A stretch of DNA of 64,000 bases from Cohnella hashimotonis (GCF_030014955.1 NZ_JAGRPV010000001.1:4898001-4962000); one strand, 5' to 3'. Positions 45,291 to 54,954 are shown, counted from the first letter of the stretch. Numbers and translations: made by a program. Notes: generated by a model from the sequence alone, not told the origin.

Positions 45291-47035
45291 CTGTAGACCC
45301 GGGCCTCGTAAGGCAAAAGCGCAAGCCGTATCGATCCTTCTCCGGCATCCCTTCCCTTGTCGGAAACGGGACCTGCAGCCGCCGTCTCCGCAAAGGCCGA
45401 GTCCTCCCCGTCGCCGCCATGGTTGGCGATCAACAGCTCCGCGTGCGGGTCAAGCCGTCCGGACGGCACGTCGAAGGTCGCCGGCGTCCCGAAGAAATTA
45501 AGCACGACAAGCAGCCTCTCGTTCCCGAGCCGCCTCGCATAAGCGAAGACCGACTCGTCCTCCTCGGCAAGAAGCTCGAAATCGCCGTATACGATGACCG
45601 GATGCGCCCTGCGCAGCGCGATCAGACGCCGGTAATAAGACAGCACGGAATACGGATCTGCCAGCGCGCGCTCCGCGTTGATCACCTTGTAGTTCGGATT
45701 AAGTCCGATCCAGGGGACGCCGTCCGTAAAGCCGGCCTGTTCGCCGTCGTTCCACTGCATCGGCGTCCGGACGTTGTCGCGCCCCTTCCGGTAGATCGCC
45801 TCCATGGCCTGCCGCGGCTCCATCGCCCCCCGCTTGGTCGCTTCGTTGTAAAAGTTCAGCGTCTCGATATCGCGGTAATCGTCGATCGAACCGAAGCGGA
45901 CGTTGGTCATGCCGATTTCCTCGCCCTGATAGATGAAAGGCGTGCCCTGCAGCGTGTGCAGCAGCGTGGCCAGCATCTTGGCCGACCGGACGCGGTAGCG
46001 GCCGTCGTCGCCGAAGCGGGACACCATGCGCGGCTGATCGTGATTGTTCAGGTACAGACTGTTCCAGCCCTTCCCGTGAAGCCCGGTCTGCCAGGCAGCG
46101 ACGATGCGTTTGATATCGCGCAGCCGCCAGGGCACGACGTCCCATTTCCATAGCGGTCCCGAATCGACGCTCATCAGCTCGAAGTTGCAGATCATGTTCA
46201 GCTCCCGCCGCTCGTCGCGAACGTACTCGGACGCGGTCTCGGGCGTCACGTTCAGCGTCTCGCCGACCGTCATCAAATCGTAACGGCTCAGCACCCGCTC
46301 GTTCATCTCCCGCAGCAGCTCGTGCACGCCCGGCTGGTTGGCGTACAGGCGCTCGTCGAACACGTAGCCCTCGTCCGTCGCCGGCGGCCTGTCCGAATCC
46401 GGGAAGCCCTCCGCCTTCAGAATCAGGTTGATCGTGTCCATCCGGAAGCCGTCGAAGCCTTTATCCAGCCAGAAGCGCATCATTTCGTAAATTTCTTCCC
46501 GGAGCGCGGGATTTTTCCAGTTCAAATCGGGCTGCTTTTTCGAAAACAAGTGCAAATAATATTCGCCGGTCGTTTCGTCGTAGGCCCAGGCGGACGAGGA
46601 AAAGTAGGAGCGCCAGTTGTTCGGCTCCCTGCCGTCTCGTCCTTCGCGCCAAATATAGTAATCCCGCTTCGGATTCGTCTTGGAAGAGCGGGATTCGGCG
46701 AACCAGGGGTGCTCGTCCGACGTATGGTTGACGACGAGATCCATGATGATCCTGAGCCCGCGGTCGTGCGCCTCCCGCAGCAGCCGCTCGAGGTCCGCCA
46801 TCGTGCCGAACGCCGGCATAACGTCGCGGTAGTCGGAGATGTCGTAGCCGCTGTCTTCACCGGGGGAGCGATAGACGGGACAGAGCCAGATCACGTCGGC
46901 GCCAAGACCGCGAATATAATCGAGCTTCTCCGTGATGCCGTTCAGGTCCCCAATGCCGTCCCCGTCCGAATCCCGGAAGCTGGCCGGGTAGATCTGATAG
47001 ACGACGGCTTCCTTCCACCATCTCGCGCATTCCAT
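45275..47035 (-). CDS. GH13 alpha-glucosidase (oligo-1,6-glucosidase type)
   Basis: 586 residues, no signal peptide. VVYQIYPASFRDSDGDGIGDLNG, MDLVVNHTSDEHPWF, nucleophile Asp200 in GFRMDTINLI, acid Glu259 in VGETLNV and NNHDQPR, all typical of GH13 subfamily 31. It hydrolyses isomaltose, panose, trehalose-like or sucrose-type alpha-glucosides inside the cell. The C-terminal beta domain has a 25-residue acidic insertion (GGDGEDSAFAETAAAGP...). Follows the TIM-barrel gene by 15 bp. It fits the final step of breaking imported alpha-glucans to glucose. Confidence 0.93.
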   Translation of the reverse strand: MECARWWKEAVVYQIYPASFRDSDGDGIGDLNGITEKLDYIRGLGADVIWLCPVYRSPGEDSGYDISDYRDVMPAFGTMADLERLLREAHDRGLRIIMDLVVNHTSDEHPWFAESRSSKTNPKRDYYIWREGRDGREPNNWRSYFSSSAWAYDETTGEYYLHLFSKKQPDLNWKNPALREEIYEMMRFWLDKGFDGFRMDTINLILKAEGFPDSDRPPATDEGYVFDERLYANQPGVHELLREMNERVLSRYDLMTVGETLNVTPETASEYVRDERRELNMICNFELMSVDSGPLWKWDVVPWRLRDIKRIVAAWQTGLHGKGWNSLYLNNHDQPRMVSRFGDDGRYRVRSAKMLATLLHTLQGTPFIYQGEEIGMTNVRFGSIDDYRDIETLNFYNEATKRGAMEPRQAMEAIYRKGRDNVRTPMQWNDGEQAGFTDGVPWIGLNPNYKVINAERALADPYSVLSYYRRLIALRRAHPVIVYGDFELLAEEDESVFAYARRLGNERLLVVLNFFGTPATFDVPSGRLDPHAELLIANHGGDGEDSAFAETAAAGPVSDKGRDAGEGSIRLALLPYEARVYRWSER

Positions 47036-47050
47036 CGCTTGGCCCCCTCT

Positions 47051-47920
47051 CTAGCGTTCGATCAGCTGCGCCGGAGAACGGGCGCCCGCATAAAGGCTGC
47101 GCAGGCGTTCCATATCCTCCGGCACGATCGGCAGCCCCGAGTGATCCAGCACGACGTTCATGTAGGGCTTTCTCTCTTTCAGCAGCCCGAACAACAGCCC
47201 GTAGTCGACTTCGCCCGTGCCCGGCGGCACCGCACGCTTGCGGCCTTCCTCGAGCACGAAGTCCTTGGCGTGCACGAGCTCGATCCGGTCGCCGAACAGC
47301 TCGAAGGAGCGCCGGATCATGGCGGCCTGGCCATCGATGTTGTCCGCCGACAGCAGATTCGCGGGATCGAAGACGATATGCAGATGGCTCGAGCCGACAT
47401 CGGCGATCATGCGGGCGAGCTTGTCCGGGCTGTTCGCGACGAAGGAGGTGACGCCCTCGATGCCAAGCTTGACGCCGAACGTTTCGGCTTCGCGGACCAG
47501 CTCGCGCAGACCGCTCACGCACAACTCGTACGCAGCCTCGCCGTGGTTGTCGGGATGCCAGGAGAAGTCGGCGTTCAACGAGCCGGTCTCCGTGCTCACC
47601 ATGCCGCAGCCGAAATCCCGGGCGTACCGGATTCGTTCCTTGAAAAGTTCGAGCTGTCGCCTTCGCAGCGCGGGGTCGGGATGAATCGGATTAATGTAGC
47701 ATTCGATCGACGCAATCTGCACGCCCCGCTCGCGGAAGGCATCGCCGATATGCCGGGCCATGCCGGCGCTTAATCTTCCGTAGCCCGTATCGATGGAAGT
47801 CAGCGTTTCCGGCAGCGACAGCTGTATGGACGAAAAGCCCATCTCCGCCGTCTGCCGCGCGAATTCATGCGCCGACTGCCCGTTTTCCAGACAGCGTGCG
47901 CTAATACCGAGTCTCAACAT
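47051..47920 (-). CDS. Sugar phosphate isomerase/epimerase-like TIM-barrel protein
   Basis: 289 residues, AP_endonuc_2 (xylose-isomerase-like) fold. Likely metal ligands are Glu in VKLGIEGVTSF, Asp in IVFDPANLL and His in ELVHAKDF, with a final region around VVLDHSG. The family includes inosose dehydratase, tagatose epimerases and 3-keto-glycoside processing enzymes, so the substrate cannot be named. Overlaps the aldo/keto reductase gene by 7 bp. Confidence 0.85.
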   Translation of the reverse strand: MLRLGISARCLENGQSAHEFARQTAEMGFSSIQLSLPETLTSIDTGYGRLSAGMARHIGDAFRERGVQIASIECYINPIHPDPALRRRQLELFKERIRYARDFGCGMVSTETGSLNADFSWHPDNHGEAAYELCVSGLRELVREAETFGVKLGIEGVTSFVANSPDKLARMIADVGSSHLHIVFDPANLLSADNIDGQAAMIRRSFELFGDRIELVHAKDFVLEEGRKRAVPPGTGEVDYGLLFGLLKERKPYMNVVLDHSGLPIVPEDMERLRSLYAGARSPAQLIER

Positions 47921-48972
47921 GCCGATCGCCCCTCTTCGTTTAAAAGTCGATTTTCTCGCTGCGGATCGCTCGCCGGATCGAGCTCGCGGATGGCTTCTCC
48001 GCGTTCCAGCCAGGCGATCTCGCCGGCCGTAAAATCTTCGTCCGCCGCGATGGCGTTGTCGACCATCCGGTCCGCGCGCTCGCTTGCCGCGATGGCATAG
48101 GCATCGAGCAGACCGTTCGCAGCCAGGCTCGACACATAGCGTAGCGCGACCTGGGCCACGGTTAGCCCCTTGTGCTCGGCCATGGCGAAGGCGCGGGCCA
48201 GGCGAGCGACGTTCCCGTCGCTGACCCAGGCATCGACGCTCCAGTCCGGAAGCGCGCCCGCCGCCAGTCGTGCCGGCAGCAGCGCCGGCGTCAGGCTGCC
48301 GTCAAGGAAACCGGCGCCGAGCACGGAATAGCCGATAACGGCGATGCCATTGTCGCGGTACCACGCCCTGGCAGTCTGCCCGGCATCTCCGCCGATGCCG
48401 GGACAATCGCGCCACCAGTGGATCTCCGTCGCCTGCCGCTCGAGCAGCGACAGCTGCGGGCCGGACACGGCGAAGGGCCGAAGCCCGTGGCGCTCCGCGT
48501 ACGCGTTCGCCTCCCCGACACGCGCGTGCGACCAGTTCGAAGCGCCGTACGCGCCGATTCGCCCGGCCTCCCAGTGGCCGTGCAGCGCCTCGACGATCGG
48601 GCCGACCTCCGCCCCCGGATCGTCCCGGTGGAGCAGGAAAAGGTCGACGAAGCCGGCGTCCAGATCGTTCAGCGAAGCGCGCAGATCCGCCTCCAAGTCG
48701 CGAGGCGTCATGCGCTTCCCTCCGAGCCCGTCCATGCAGCCTTTGGCCAGCACGGCGACCCGCTCCCGGTTGCCTCGCGACTGCATCCAGCGGCCGATCA
48801 GCCGATCGGTTCCTCCTTCATAATAGGATCGCGCCGTATCCCACACCGTGTAGCCCGCCTCGAAGCAAGCGTCGAAATGCGCGAAGCAGGCGCCCTCGTC
48901 CTCGAAGCCGCGCGCGCCGACGACCAGACGGGACAACGGCTTGTCCACGCCCGCGATCGTTCCGTATCTCAT
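47914..48972 (-). CDS. Aldo/keto reductase
   Basis: 352 residues. The catalytic tetrad is visible: Asp and Tyr in WDTARSYYEGG, Lys in AVLAKGC, His in LFLLHRDD. The C-terminal NADPH-binding part (AYAIAASERADRMVDN) differs from the usual IPGASN-type motif. It should interconvert an aldehyde or ketone and an alcohol on a sugar or cyclitol. Ribosome binding site AAAGGAGG. Confidence 0.9.
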   Translation of the reverse strand: MRYGTIAGVDKPLSRLVVGARGFEDEGACFAHFDACFEAGYTVWDTARSYYEGGTDRLIGRWMQSRGNRERVAVLAKGCMDGLGGKRMTPRDLEADLRASLNDLDAGFVDLFLLHRDDPGAEVGPIVEALHGHWEAGRIGAYGASNWSHARVGEANAYAERHGLRPFAVSGPQLSLLERQATEIHWWRDCPGIGGDAGQTARAWYRDNGIAVIGYSVLGAGFLDGSLTPALLPARLAAGALPDWSVDAWVSDGNVARLARAFAMAEHKGLTVAQVALRYVSSLAANGLLDAYAIAASERADRMVDNAIAADEDFTAGEIAWLERGEAIRELDPASDPQRENRLLNEEGRSAC

Positions 48973-49002
48973 CGGTCCGTCCTCCTTTCGTTCCGCCGGA
49001 TT

Positions 49003-50283
49003 TTATACGACCTCGCTTAACGGCTCGCGCTGCGAACGGCGCGTCTGCGCGGCTTCCCTCAATTCGTGCCTATGCTCGAAAATTTTATTGGCGGCGTCCG
49101 CAAGCCTGCGGCGGTCGGCCGCGCCGAGCAGCAGCATCGTATGCGAGAAGTTGATCGCCTCCTCCGCGAACGCCCGCTCGCTGACGGGCAGCTCGAAGCG
49201 CGAAGGATCGATGGCCCGCCAGTACGCGTCGGACAGCTTGTGGGTATTCTTGTTGCGAGGATTGTAAAACGGGCTGGCGTTGAGCGGCTCGTAGACGTTC
49301 GAGCAGTTCAAAGTCCCCTCCAGCTCCGCGACCAACGCCGCCATGAACGCCTCCTTCGGAATGCCGTCCCACGCTTCGCGGTCGTATCTGACCGTAAGGC
49401 AGTAGTAGGATTGCTTCGTGATATTCGGACTGCGGTACAGCGGCCGCAAGCCCGGCAGCTCGGACAAGGCGCGCTCCAGCTCGAGGGCGTTGCGGTCGCG
49501 CTCCGCGTTCTGCGTCTCCAGCCGGTCCAACTGCGCGATCAAAATCGCCGCCTGAAATTCCGTCATGCGGTAATTGCCGCTGTGCATGACAGGCGCGCCC
49601 GCACGCGCGTCGCGTCCGCACATCTTGAGCGATTGCAGCAGATCGGCGAGCCCTTGGCTGTTCGTCGTCAGGAACCCGCCCTCGCCGGCATTGATGATCT
49701 TGGAGGACTGGAAGCTGAACGAGCCGACGCTGCCGATGGAGCCGACCGGCCTTCCCTTCCATTCGGAGCCGTGCTGGTGCGCGCAGTCCTCGACGACATG
49801 CAGGCGATAACGGTCCGCCAGACGCATGATGGCATCCATGTCGGCGATGCGCCCGTACAAATGGACCGGGATAATCGCCCGCGTGCGCGTCGTGACTGCC
49901 GCCTCGATCGCACGCGGATCGATCGTGTAGGTATCGGGCTCGACGTCGACCAGCACCGGCACGGCATTGACGTCCAGCACGGCCGTCGCGGTCGCCTGCC
50001 ACGTCAGTCCGGGAACGATCACCTCGTCTCCCGGGCCGATGCCGAGCGCTTCCAGCGCCAGCTTCAGCGATACCGTGCCGTTGGCCACCGCTACGCCGTA
50101 GCCGGTTCCGCAAAAGCGGGCAAACGAAGCTTCGAATTCCTGCTCTTTCGGCCCAAGGAACCCCCAGTTGCCGCTGCTCACCACATCCGCCACCAGCTCC
50201 AGCTCGCGCTTGCCGAATATCGGCCACGCGGGTACGTTCAGCGCGCCGACCGCCGCGCCGCCGTGAATCGCCAGCTTGCTCAT
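49003..50283 (-). CDS. DegT/DnrJ/EryC1-family PLP aminotransferase
   Basis: 426 residues. WPIFGKRELELV...SGNWGFLGPKEQEFE, ANGTVSLKLALEALGIGPGDEVIVP, VEDCAHQHGSEWKG and the PLP-lysine in FSFQSSKIINAGEGGFLTTN. This subgroup, by pattern, is close to AHBA synthase/RifK and 2-deoxy-scyllo-inosose aminotransferases (BtrS, StsC), which aminate cyclitols or keto-sugars. Its ATG overlaps the GH31 stop (ATGA), so it is translationally coupled to a glycosidase. The amino donor would be Gln or Glu. Confidence 0.88.
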   Translation of the reverse strand: MSKLAIHGGAAVGALNVPAWPIFGKRELELVADVVSSGNWGFLGPKEQEFEASFARFCGTGYGVAVANGTVSLKLALEALGIGPGDEVIVPGLTWQATATAVLDVNAVPVLVDVEPDTYTIDPRAIEAAVTTRTRAIIPVHLYGRIADMDAIMRLADRYRLHVVEDCAHQHGSEWKGRPVGSIGSVGSFSFQSSKIINAGEGGFLTTNSQGLADLLQSLKMCGRDARAGAPVMHSGNYRMTEFQAAILIAQLDRLETQNAERDRNALELERALSELPGLRPLYRSPNITKQSYYCLTVRYDREAWDGIPKEAFMAALVAELEGTLNCSNVYEPLNASPFYNPRNKNTHKLSDAYWRAIDPSRFELPVSERAFAEEAINFSHTMLLLGAADRRRLADAANKIFEHRHELREAAQTRRSQREPLSEVV

Positions 50284-53200
50284 CCTGCATCCTCCTCGTC
50301 CTTAATTAAGGTTCCGTCATTGAACAAGAGCTCGACAAGCACGCTGCCGGTCACGATGACATCGCCGGACCCGATGCCAGGAATGCGGTTCAGGACGACG
50401 ACGATTCCCGCGCCGTATGCGCCCTCCGCGCGGATCGACAGCTTGTCCCCCTCCAACGCGGCCTCCAGGCATACTTCGTTGCCCAGGTCGTCCGCGAAGC
50501 GGTATTGCAGCCTGTCCGTCAGATGAACCCAGAATACGAGCCGGCGATAGCCTTCCATCCCGTTGCCGACCGGGCCGAACAGACGTCCGTCGTCCCCCAG
50601 GTTAAGCGGGACGACGGAGTCGGCCCGCTGGTATACGGGGATTTGCCCGATGCCCGCCTCCCGCTCCAGCATCGCGCCGCCCGATACGGTCTCCCCGCTG
50701 AAAAAATCCATCCAGTCGCCCTTTGGCAGATACAAGCGCTTGCTTGTCGCTCCCTCCTCCAGCACCGGGGCGACGAGCAGCGACTCGCCGAACATATACT
50801 GCTCCCATATCCGCGCGCACGCCGGATCTTCAGGATGGCTCAGGAACATTGCGCGCATCATCGGCAGGCCGGTCGCGCTGCTCGCGAGCGCCTGCTCGTA
50901 GCAGTAAGGCACCAGGTTCATGCGCAAGTCCATATACCGTTTGAATTGGATCAGCGCGAGCCTCGACCCGGTGCGCTCGGCGACGTTCCAGGGCGTCCGG
51001 TCGTACGTTTTTTTCTCCATCGATTCCGAGTGAAGCTGGACGATCGGACAGAAGACGGACATCTGCGTCGAACGAATATAGAGCTCCGCATTCGGGATCT
51101 CCCCGCTGAAGTTGCCCAGATCCCAGCCCCAGAAAGGGATGCCCGACAGACCCGCGCTAAGGCCTGCGCGCACGGCATCCCGGAAGGCAGGAAAGGTCGA
51201 CAGATCGTCTCCCGCCCAGTGAACCGGCAGCCGCTGCGCCCCCTGGCAGCCTGCCCGGCTGAACGTGACGCCCCCGCCCGGCCGGTCCGCGACCGATCGG
51301 TAATACGCTTCGGCGAAGGCGTTGGGGTACGCGTTGCGCATCTCTTCCTCGGTCTTGCCGTTCGCGAACAGCAGCCCCTCGTCGAGGATGCATTCGCCCC
51401 CGTCGGTCTTGTAGCCGTCGATGCCGATCTCCGATACGAGATATTCGCGCTTCTCCATCCACCAGTCCCGTGCCTTGGGATTCGTGAAGTCCGGCAGCAG
51501 GCTGTGCCCGAACCAATAAAAGTGGCTGCGGTACGGGCGCCCGTCCCGGTAGCGGACATGGTAGTCCCTCTCGAGCATCGTCCGTTCGTCGGCATCCCGC
51601 TGCGCGTTGCTCACGCTGCCGAAGTACATCTGGTACGGCGCCTGCCAGAGCAGGACGCGTACGCCCGCTTCGTGCAGCTCCCGCACCATCCGCTTCGGGT
51701 CGGGCCACTTGCCCGCCGGGTCGAACGCGAAGTCCGCGTAGCGGAACGCCTCCTCGCCCGACTTCACTTCGTACTGCGCGCCGTTAAAAATATAAAACGT
51801 CGCCTCGTCGCTCCACTGCTCGAGGATGATCGCCCCGACCGGCACGCCGTGCGTCTTCGCCAGCGCGAACTGCTCGCGGACGTCTCGCTCGCTGTCCCAG
51901 CTGTTGCTGGAGATCCACAGTCCGAAGCACCACTTGGGCGGCAGCGCCGGCATGCCGGTCAAGCCGGCGTATTCGCGCAGCGTCTCCCCCGGTCCGCCGT
52001 CGAACAGGTACATCGACAGCTGCTCGGCGCCTTCGGGCCATCCGACCTCCGCCTCCGTCCGATCCGGCTTGCGGGAACCGAATCTCAGCTTCACCGCCGC
52101 GGTCGTATCGGCGTAAAAACCGTAGCCGGCCGAGCTGACGAACATCGGGACGGGCAGATACGTTTTGAGCCCGTGGTTTTTGTATTTGTTGTAGACGCTG
52201 CAGTCGACCTCGCGTCCGCTTAGCTCCAGATGGGAGAAGCGCTCGCCCGTGCCGAAGAAGGATTCGTCTCCCTGCTTCGCAAACCCGATCCGCAGCTTGC
52301 GCGCCCGTCCGTCTCTGCCGGCCAGCAGCGCGATGTCGGCCCATTCGCCGTCCGCCGCGCCGCCGAACAGACGGGCAAGGCTTCCCAGGCTACGCGCCAG
52401 CGTATCCGTCGTCCCGCCATCCGGCTTGGCGGAATCCTTGGCCGCCGTCTCCGCCGTATCCGCCGCATCCGCCTCATCCGCATCGATCCAGCTGGCGGCC
52501 GCCTCCCCGGCGATCGTTTCTTCGGCCAGCGCGAACGACAAGCGGACCGACCATGCGCTATGACGCTTTATGCGCAGACAGGGGATACCGCGGAGGCTGC
52601 CGGCGCGTTCGAACAGAACGAGCAGCCCGGCCGCGTCTTCGCGCACATCTGTCATGCGCAGCCGGTGCCAGCGCAGCACGTCGAAGCCGTAGCTGCCAGA
52701 GCGCGCGATCTCGTTGTCGAACCGCGCCTCGAATTCGTAATTGACCCTCCTTCCATCCTGGAATGAACCGATGCTAGCCTCCCAGTATCGTTCGCCGTCG
52801 GGCGAAGCCGCGAGCCGCATCGGGTATTCCTGCGGTGCCTCGCCTTCGACATGACGGATTACGCATACATGCTGGTCGGCGTGAAAAGGAATCGTATGCG
52901 CCCGGATCCATACTGGCTCGCCCGCCTCGGGATGTCGGGGATCGCGCTCGTAGTTTCGGCTGCTGTAAGGATCGTTTTCGCCAACCGGCTTGTGGAATAC
53001 GATCGTCCCCCGCTTTTTGCGCATAGGGGCGCTCAGGCGGCATTTCACGATGCTTAGCAGGGCATCCGCGAGATCGGAACGCTCAGGCTCGCTCTTCCGC
53101 AGCGTCGCCGCGCTTTGGAGCATTCGCCGTGCGTACGCCTCGTACCCGGCTTCGGCGTAGTACCAGGCAAGCAGCAGCGTAAGGTCTGCCCGCTCCGTCT

Positions 53201-53816
53201 CTTCGGCGGGATAACGCCGTCTCGAGAAGGAGACGCCATGACCCGACAGCCTTTTCTCCAGCGTATGGATCGTACGCTCCAGATACAGATCGTCCATCCG
53301 GACAAGCTTGAACGGCACCGCGATCAGCGCAATATCACCCATGTCTCCGATCATGGCCGGATCGCCTTTGAGTCCAACGTATTCCCCCTCCCGCAGCGCG
53401 TATATAAATGCGTACATGCGCATCTCGGCTAACAACGGCTCCAGATCCGCATCCTCCGCATAAGGCCGAATGGCATCGATCGCGCCGTACATGACGGCAA
53501 TATTCGCCGTGAAGATCCCGACCAGCTTCCGCAATAGCCAGTGCCTGCCCTCCTTGTCCCATCCGCTCCGGATGCGATCGATGCAGAGGCGCACCGCAGC
53601 CGGCGGATAGGCTTCTTCGTCGTGCCGCCCCTCCGCGGCGCGGCACGCGCCGGCGCACCAGAGCCACAACGCCAGATCGACCGTATCGTTCACCCCGCCG
53701 CCGATATCGCCGGACAGCTCGCGCACCCAGCGCTTTGCTTCGGCGATCCGGCCCTCCAGCAGCCAGGCGTAGCAGGCGAAGGCTTGTCCGCCAAGACCGA
53801 CCATCGTCTCGTTCAT
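50280..53816 (-). CDS. Cytoplasmic GH31 (CtsY/cycloalternan-degrading-enzyme-like) with GH15-like N-terminal domain
   Basis: 1178 residues, no signal peptide. Residues 1-275 are all-helical and resemble the second half of a GH15 (alpha/alpha)6 barrel (MRKLV..., FANIAVMYGAIDAI, LYLERTIHTLEKRL, LLLAWYYAEAGYEAYARRML). The Trp-Glu acid motif seems replaced by Trp-Leu (RHWLLRKLV). From about 275 the protein aligns with the secreted CtsY-like protein through LEQWSDEATFYIFN, nucleophile Asp805 (GYKTDGGE) and acid/base Asp870 (WAGDDLS). Cycloalternan-degrading enzymes are intracellular GH31 relatives of the forming enzyme, a good functional guess. GGAGG overlaps the upstream cyclase stop region. Confidence 0.85.
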   Translation of the reverse strand: MNETMVGLGGQAFACYAWLLEGRIAEAKRWVRELSGDIGGGVNDTVDLALWLWCAGACRAAEGRHDEEAYPPAAVRLCIDRIRSGWDKEGRHWLLRKLVGIFTANIAVMYGAIDAIRPYAEDADLEPLLAEMRMYAFIYALREGEYVGLKGDPAMIGDMGDIALIAVPFKLVRMDDLYLERTIHTLEKRLSGHGVSFSRRRYPAEETERADLTLLLAWYYAEAGYEAYARRMLQSAATLRKSEPERSDLADALLSIVKCRLSAPMRKKRGTIVFHKPVGENDPYSSRNYERDPRHPEAGEPVWIRAHTIPFHADQHVCVIRHVEGEAPQEYPMRLAASPDGERYWEASIGSFQDGRRVNYEFEARFDNEIARSGSYGFDVLRWHRLRMTDVREDAAGLLVLFERAGSLRGIPCLRIKRHSAWSVRLSFALAEETIAGEAAASWIDADEADAADTAETAAKDSAKPDGGTTDTLARSLGSLARLFGGAADGEWADIALLAGRDGRARKLRIGFAKQGDESFFGTGERFSHLELSGREVDCSVYNKYKNHGLKTYLPVPMFVSSAGYGFYADTTAAVKLRFGSRKPDRTEAEVGWPEGAEQLSMYLFDGGPGETLREYAGLTGMPALPPKWCFGLWISSNSWDSERDVREQFALAKTHGVPVGAIILEQWSDEATFYIFNGAQYEVKSGEEAFRYADFAFDPAGKWPDPKRMVRELHEAGVRVLLWQAPYQMYFGSVSNAQRDADERTMLERDYHVRYRDGRPYRSHFYWFGHSLLPDFTNPKARDWWMEKREYLVSEIGIDGYKTDGGECILDEGLLFANGKTEEEMRNAYPNAFAEAYYRSVADRPGGGVTFSRAGCQGAQRLPVHWAGDDLSTFPAFRDAVRAGLSAGLSGIPFWGWDLGNFSGEIPNAELYIRSTQMSVFCPIVQLHSESMEKKTYDRTPWNVAERTGSRLALIQFKRYMDLRMNLVPYCYEQALASSATGLPMMRAMFLSHPEDPACARIWEQYMFGESLLVAPVLEEGATSKRLYLPKGDWMDFFSGETVSGGAMLEREAGIGQIPVYQRADSVVPLNLGDDGRLFGPVGNGMEGYRRLVFWVHLTDRLQYRFADDLGNEVCLEAALEGDKLSIRAEGAYGAGIVVVLNRIPGIGSGDVIVTGSVLVELLFNDGTLIKDEEDAG

Positions 53817-53820
53817 CGCG

Positions 53821-54933
53821 TCAGTCCTCCAGCGCGGCCAGCGCCCTGGCGATATCGGACGCGTCGATGTCGTTGGTCATTACGACTTCGCCGAGCCGCC
53901 GGCCCGGCAGCACGTAGTGCAGATTGCCGTCGCGCACCATGCGAATGACCGTTACCGCCTCCCAGATTCGCTCGACCGGCACCCGGGTCCGGACAGGAAG
54001 CCCGAGCGCCCGGATCAAAGCAACGATGCGTTCGCCTGTCGCAGCCGGACAGACACCCTTATCCACGGCGATGCGTGCGGCGACCGCCATGCCGACAGCG
54101 ACCGCTTCGCCGTGCCGCATGCGTCCGTAACCCTCTTCCTTTTCCACCGCGTGGCCGACGGTATGGCCGAAGTTCAGCGGCCTGCGCAGATCGGCCTCGT
54201 AAGGATCGCCCGACAGCAGCTCCACCTTCAGCAGCGAGGTGCGGTTGATAATGACGGCAAGCGTCTCGGTATTTCGAGCCAAAATGGCGGATACGCCGCG
54301 CTCGATCGTCCCGAACAGCGCCTCGTCCGCGATGACGGCCGTCTTGACCACCTCCGCCATGCCCGAACGCAAATCGCGGTCGGACGACGTAAGCAGCACG
54401 GAAGGGTCCGTATAGACGAACGCAGGATGGTGAAACGCGCCGACCAGGTTTTTGCCTGCCGGATGATTGACCGCCACCTTGCCCCCGATCGCGCTGTCCA
54501 CCTGCGCCAGCAGCGACGTCGGCACGTTGATATAGGGAACCCCTCTCAAGTAGGTTGCGGCGATAAAGCCGACCGTATCGATCACCATGCCGCCGCCGAA
54601 GGCGATCAGCACCGTCCGCCGCCTCGCCCGCAGGTCCAGGAGCTGCCGGTAAACTTTGTTTGCGGTATGGAGCGACTTGGTCCGCTCTCCTGCCGGCAAT
54701 ACGATGACGTCCGCGGGAATGCCCGCTTCGCCGAGAGACGCCGCGACCTTGTCTCCGTGCATCGTCCATACGTTGCGGTCGCTGATGACGACTGCGGACA
54801 CGGCCCCGAACGCTTCTCGCAACTCCGCCCCGAGTCTCGCGACAAGTCCGTCCCGGATACGAATCTTGTACCTGTCCGTCCTGGGAACGGTCACCGCAAT
54901 ATCGGCTGTCTCTGCTACGCTCGAAATCATCAT
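53821..54933 (-). CDS. Sugar-phosphate cyclase of the dehydroquinate synthase superfamily (divergent)
   Basis: 370 residues from the ATG at 54933 (AGGAGGAG six bases upstream). NAD motif region AFGGGMVIDTVGFIAATYLRG, PTSLLAQVDSAIGGKVAVNHP, Zn-ligand Glu in SGMAEVVKTAVI, LNFGHTVGHAVE and HGEAVAVGM. The overall plan is 3-dehydroquinate synthase, but the GGGVVGDLAGF consensus is changed and the C-terminal DKK lysine pair appears lost (IRMVRDGNLHYVLP). Not next to any aro gene. It could make a cyclitol from a sugar or heptulose phosphate. Starts 21 bp after the cupin gene; 4 bp before the GH31 gene. Confidence 0.85.
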   Translation of the reverse strand: MMISSVAETADIAVTVPRTDRYKIRIRDGLVARLGAELREAFGAVSAVVISDRNVWTMHGDKVAASLGEAGIPADVIVLPAGERTKSLHTANKVYRQLLDLRARRRTVLIAFGGGMVIDTVGFIAATYLRGVPYINVPTSLLAQVDSAIGGKVAVNHPAGKNLVGAFHHPAFVYTDPSVLLTSSDRDLRSGMAEVVKTAVIADEALFGTIERGVSAILARNTETLAVIINRTSLLKVELLSGDPYEADLRRPLNFGHTVGHAVEKEEGYGRMRHGEAVAVGMAVAARIAVDKGVCPAATGERIVALIRALGLPVRTRVPVERIWEAVTVIRMVRDGNLHYVLPGRRLGEVVMTNDIDASDIARALAALED

Positions 54934-54954
54934 AAATCTCCTCCTTCGTTTCAT

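Noticed and set aside
43664..45420. N-terminal extensions of the exporter ATPase (to 44056) and permease (to 45420)
   Set aside because: The extra residues are frame-shifted readings of neighbouring genes; proper starts with coupling or ribosome binding sites exist at 43663 and 44484.
53821..54933. Housekeeping aroB
   Set aside because: No aro neighbours, altered NAD motif and missing DKK; kept as a divergent superfamily member instead.
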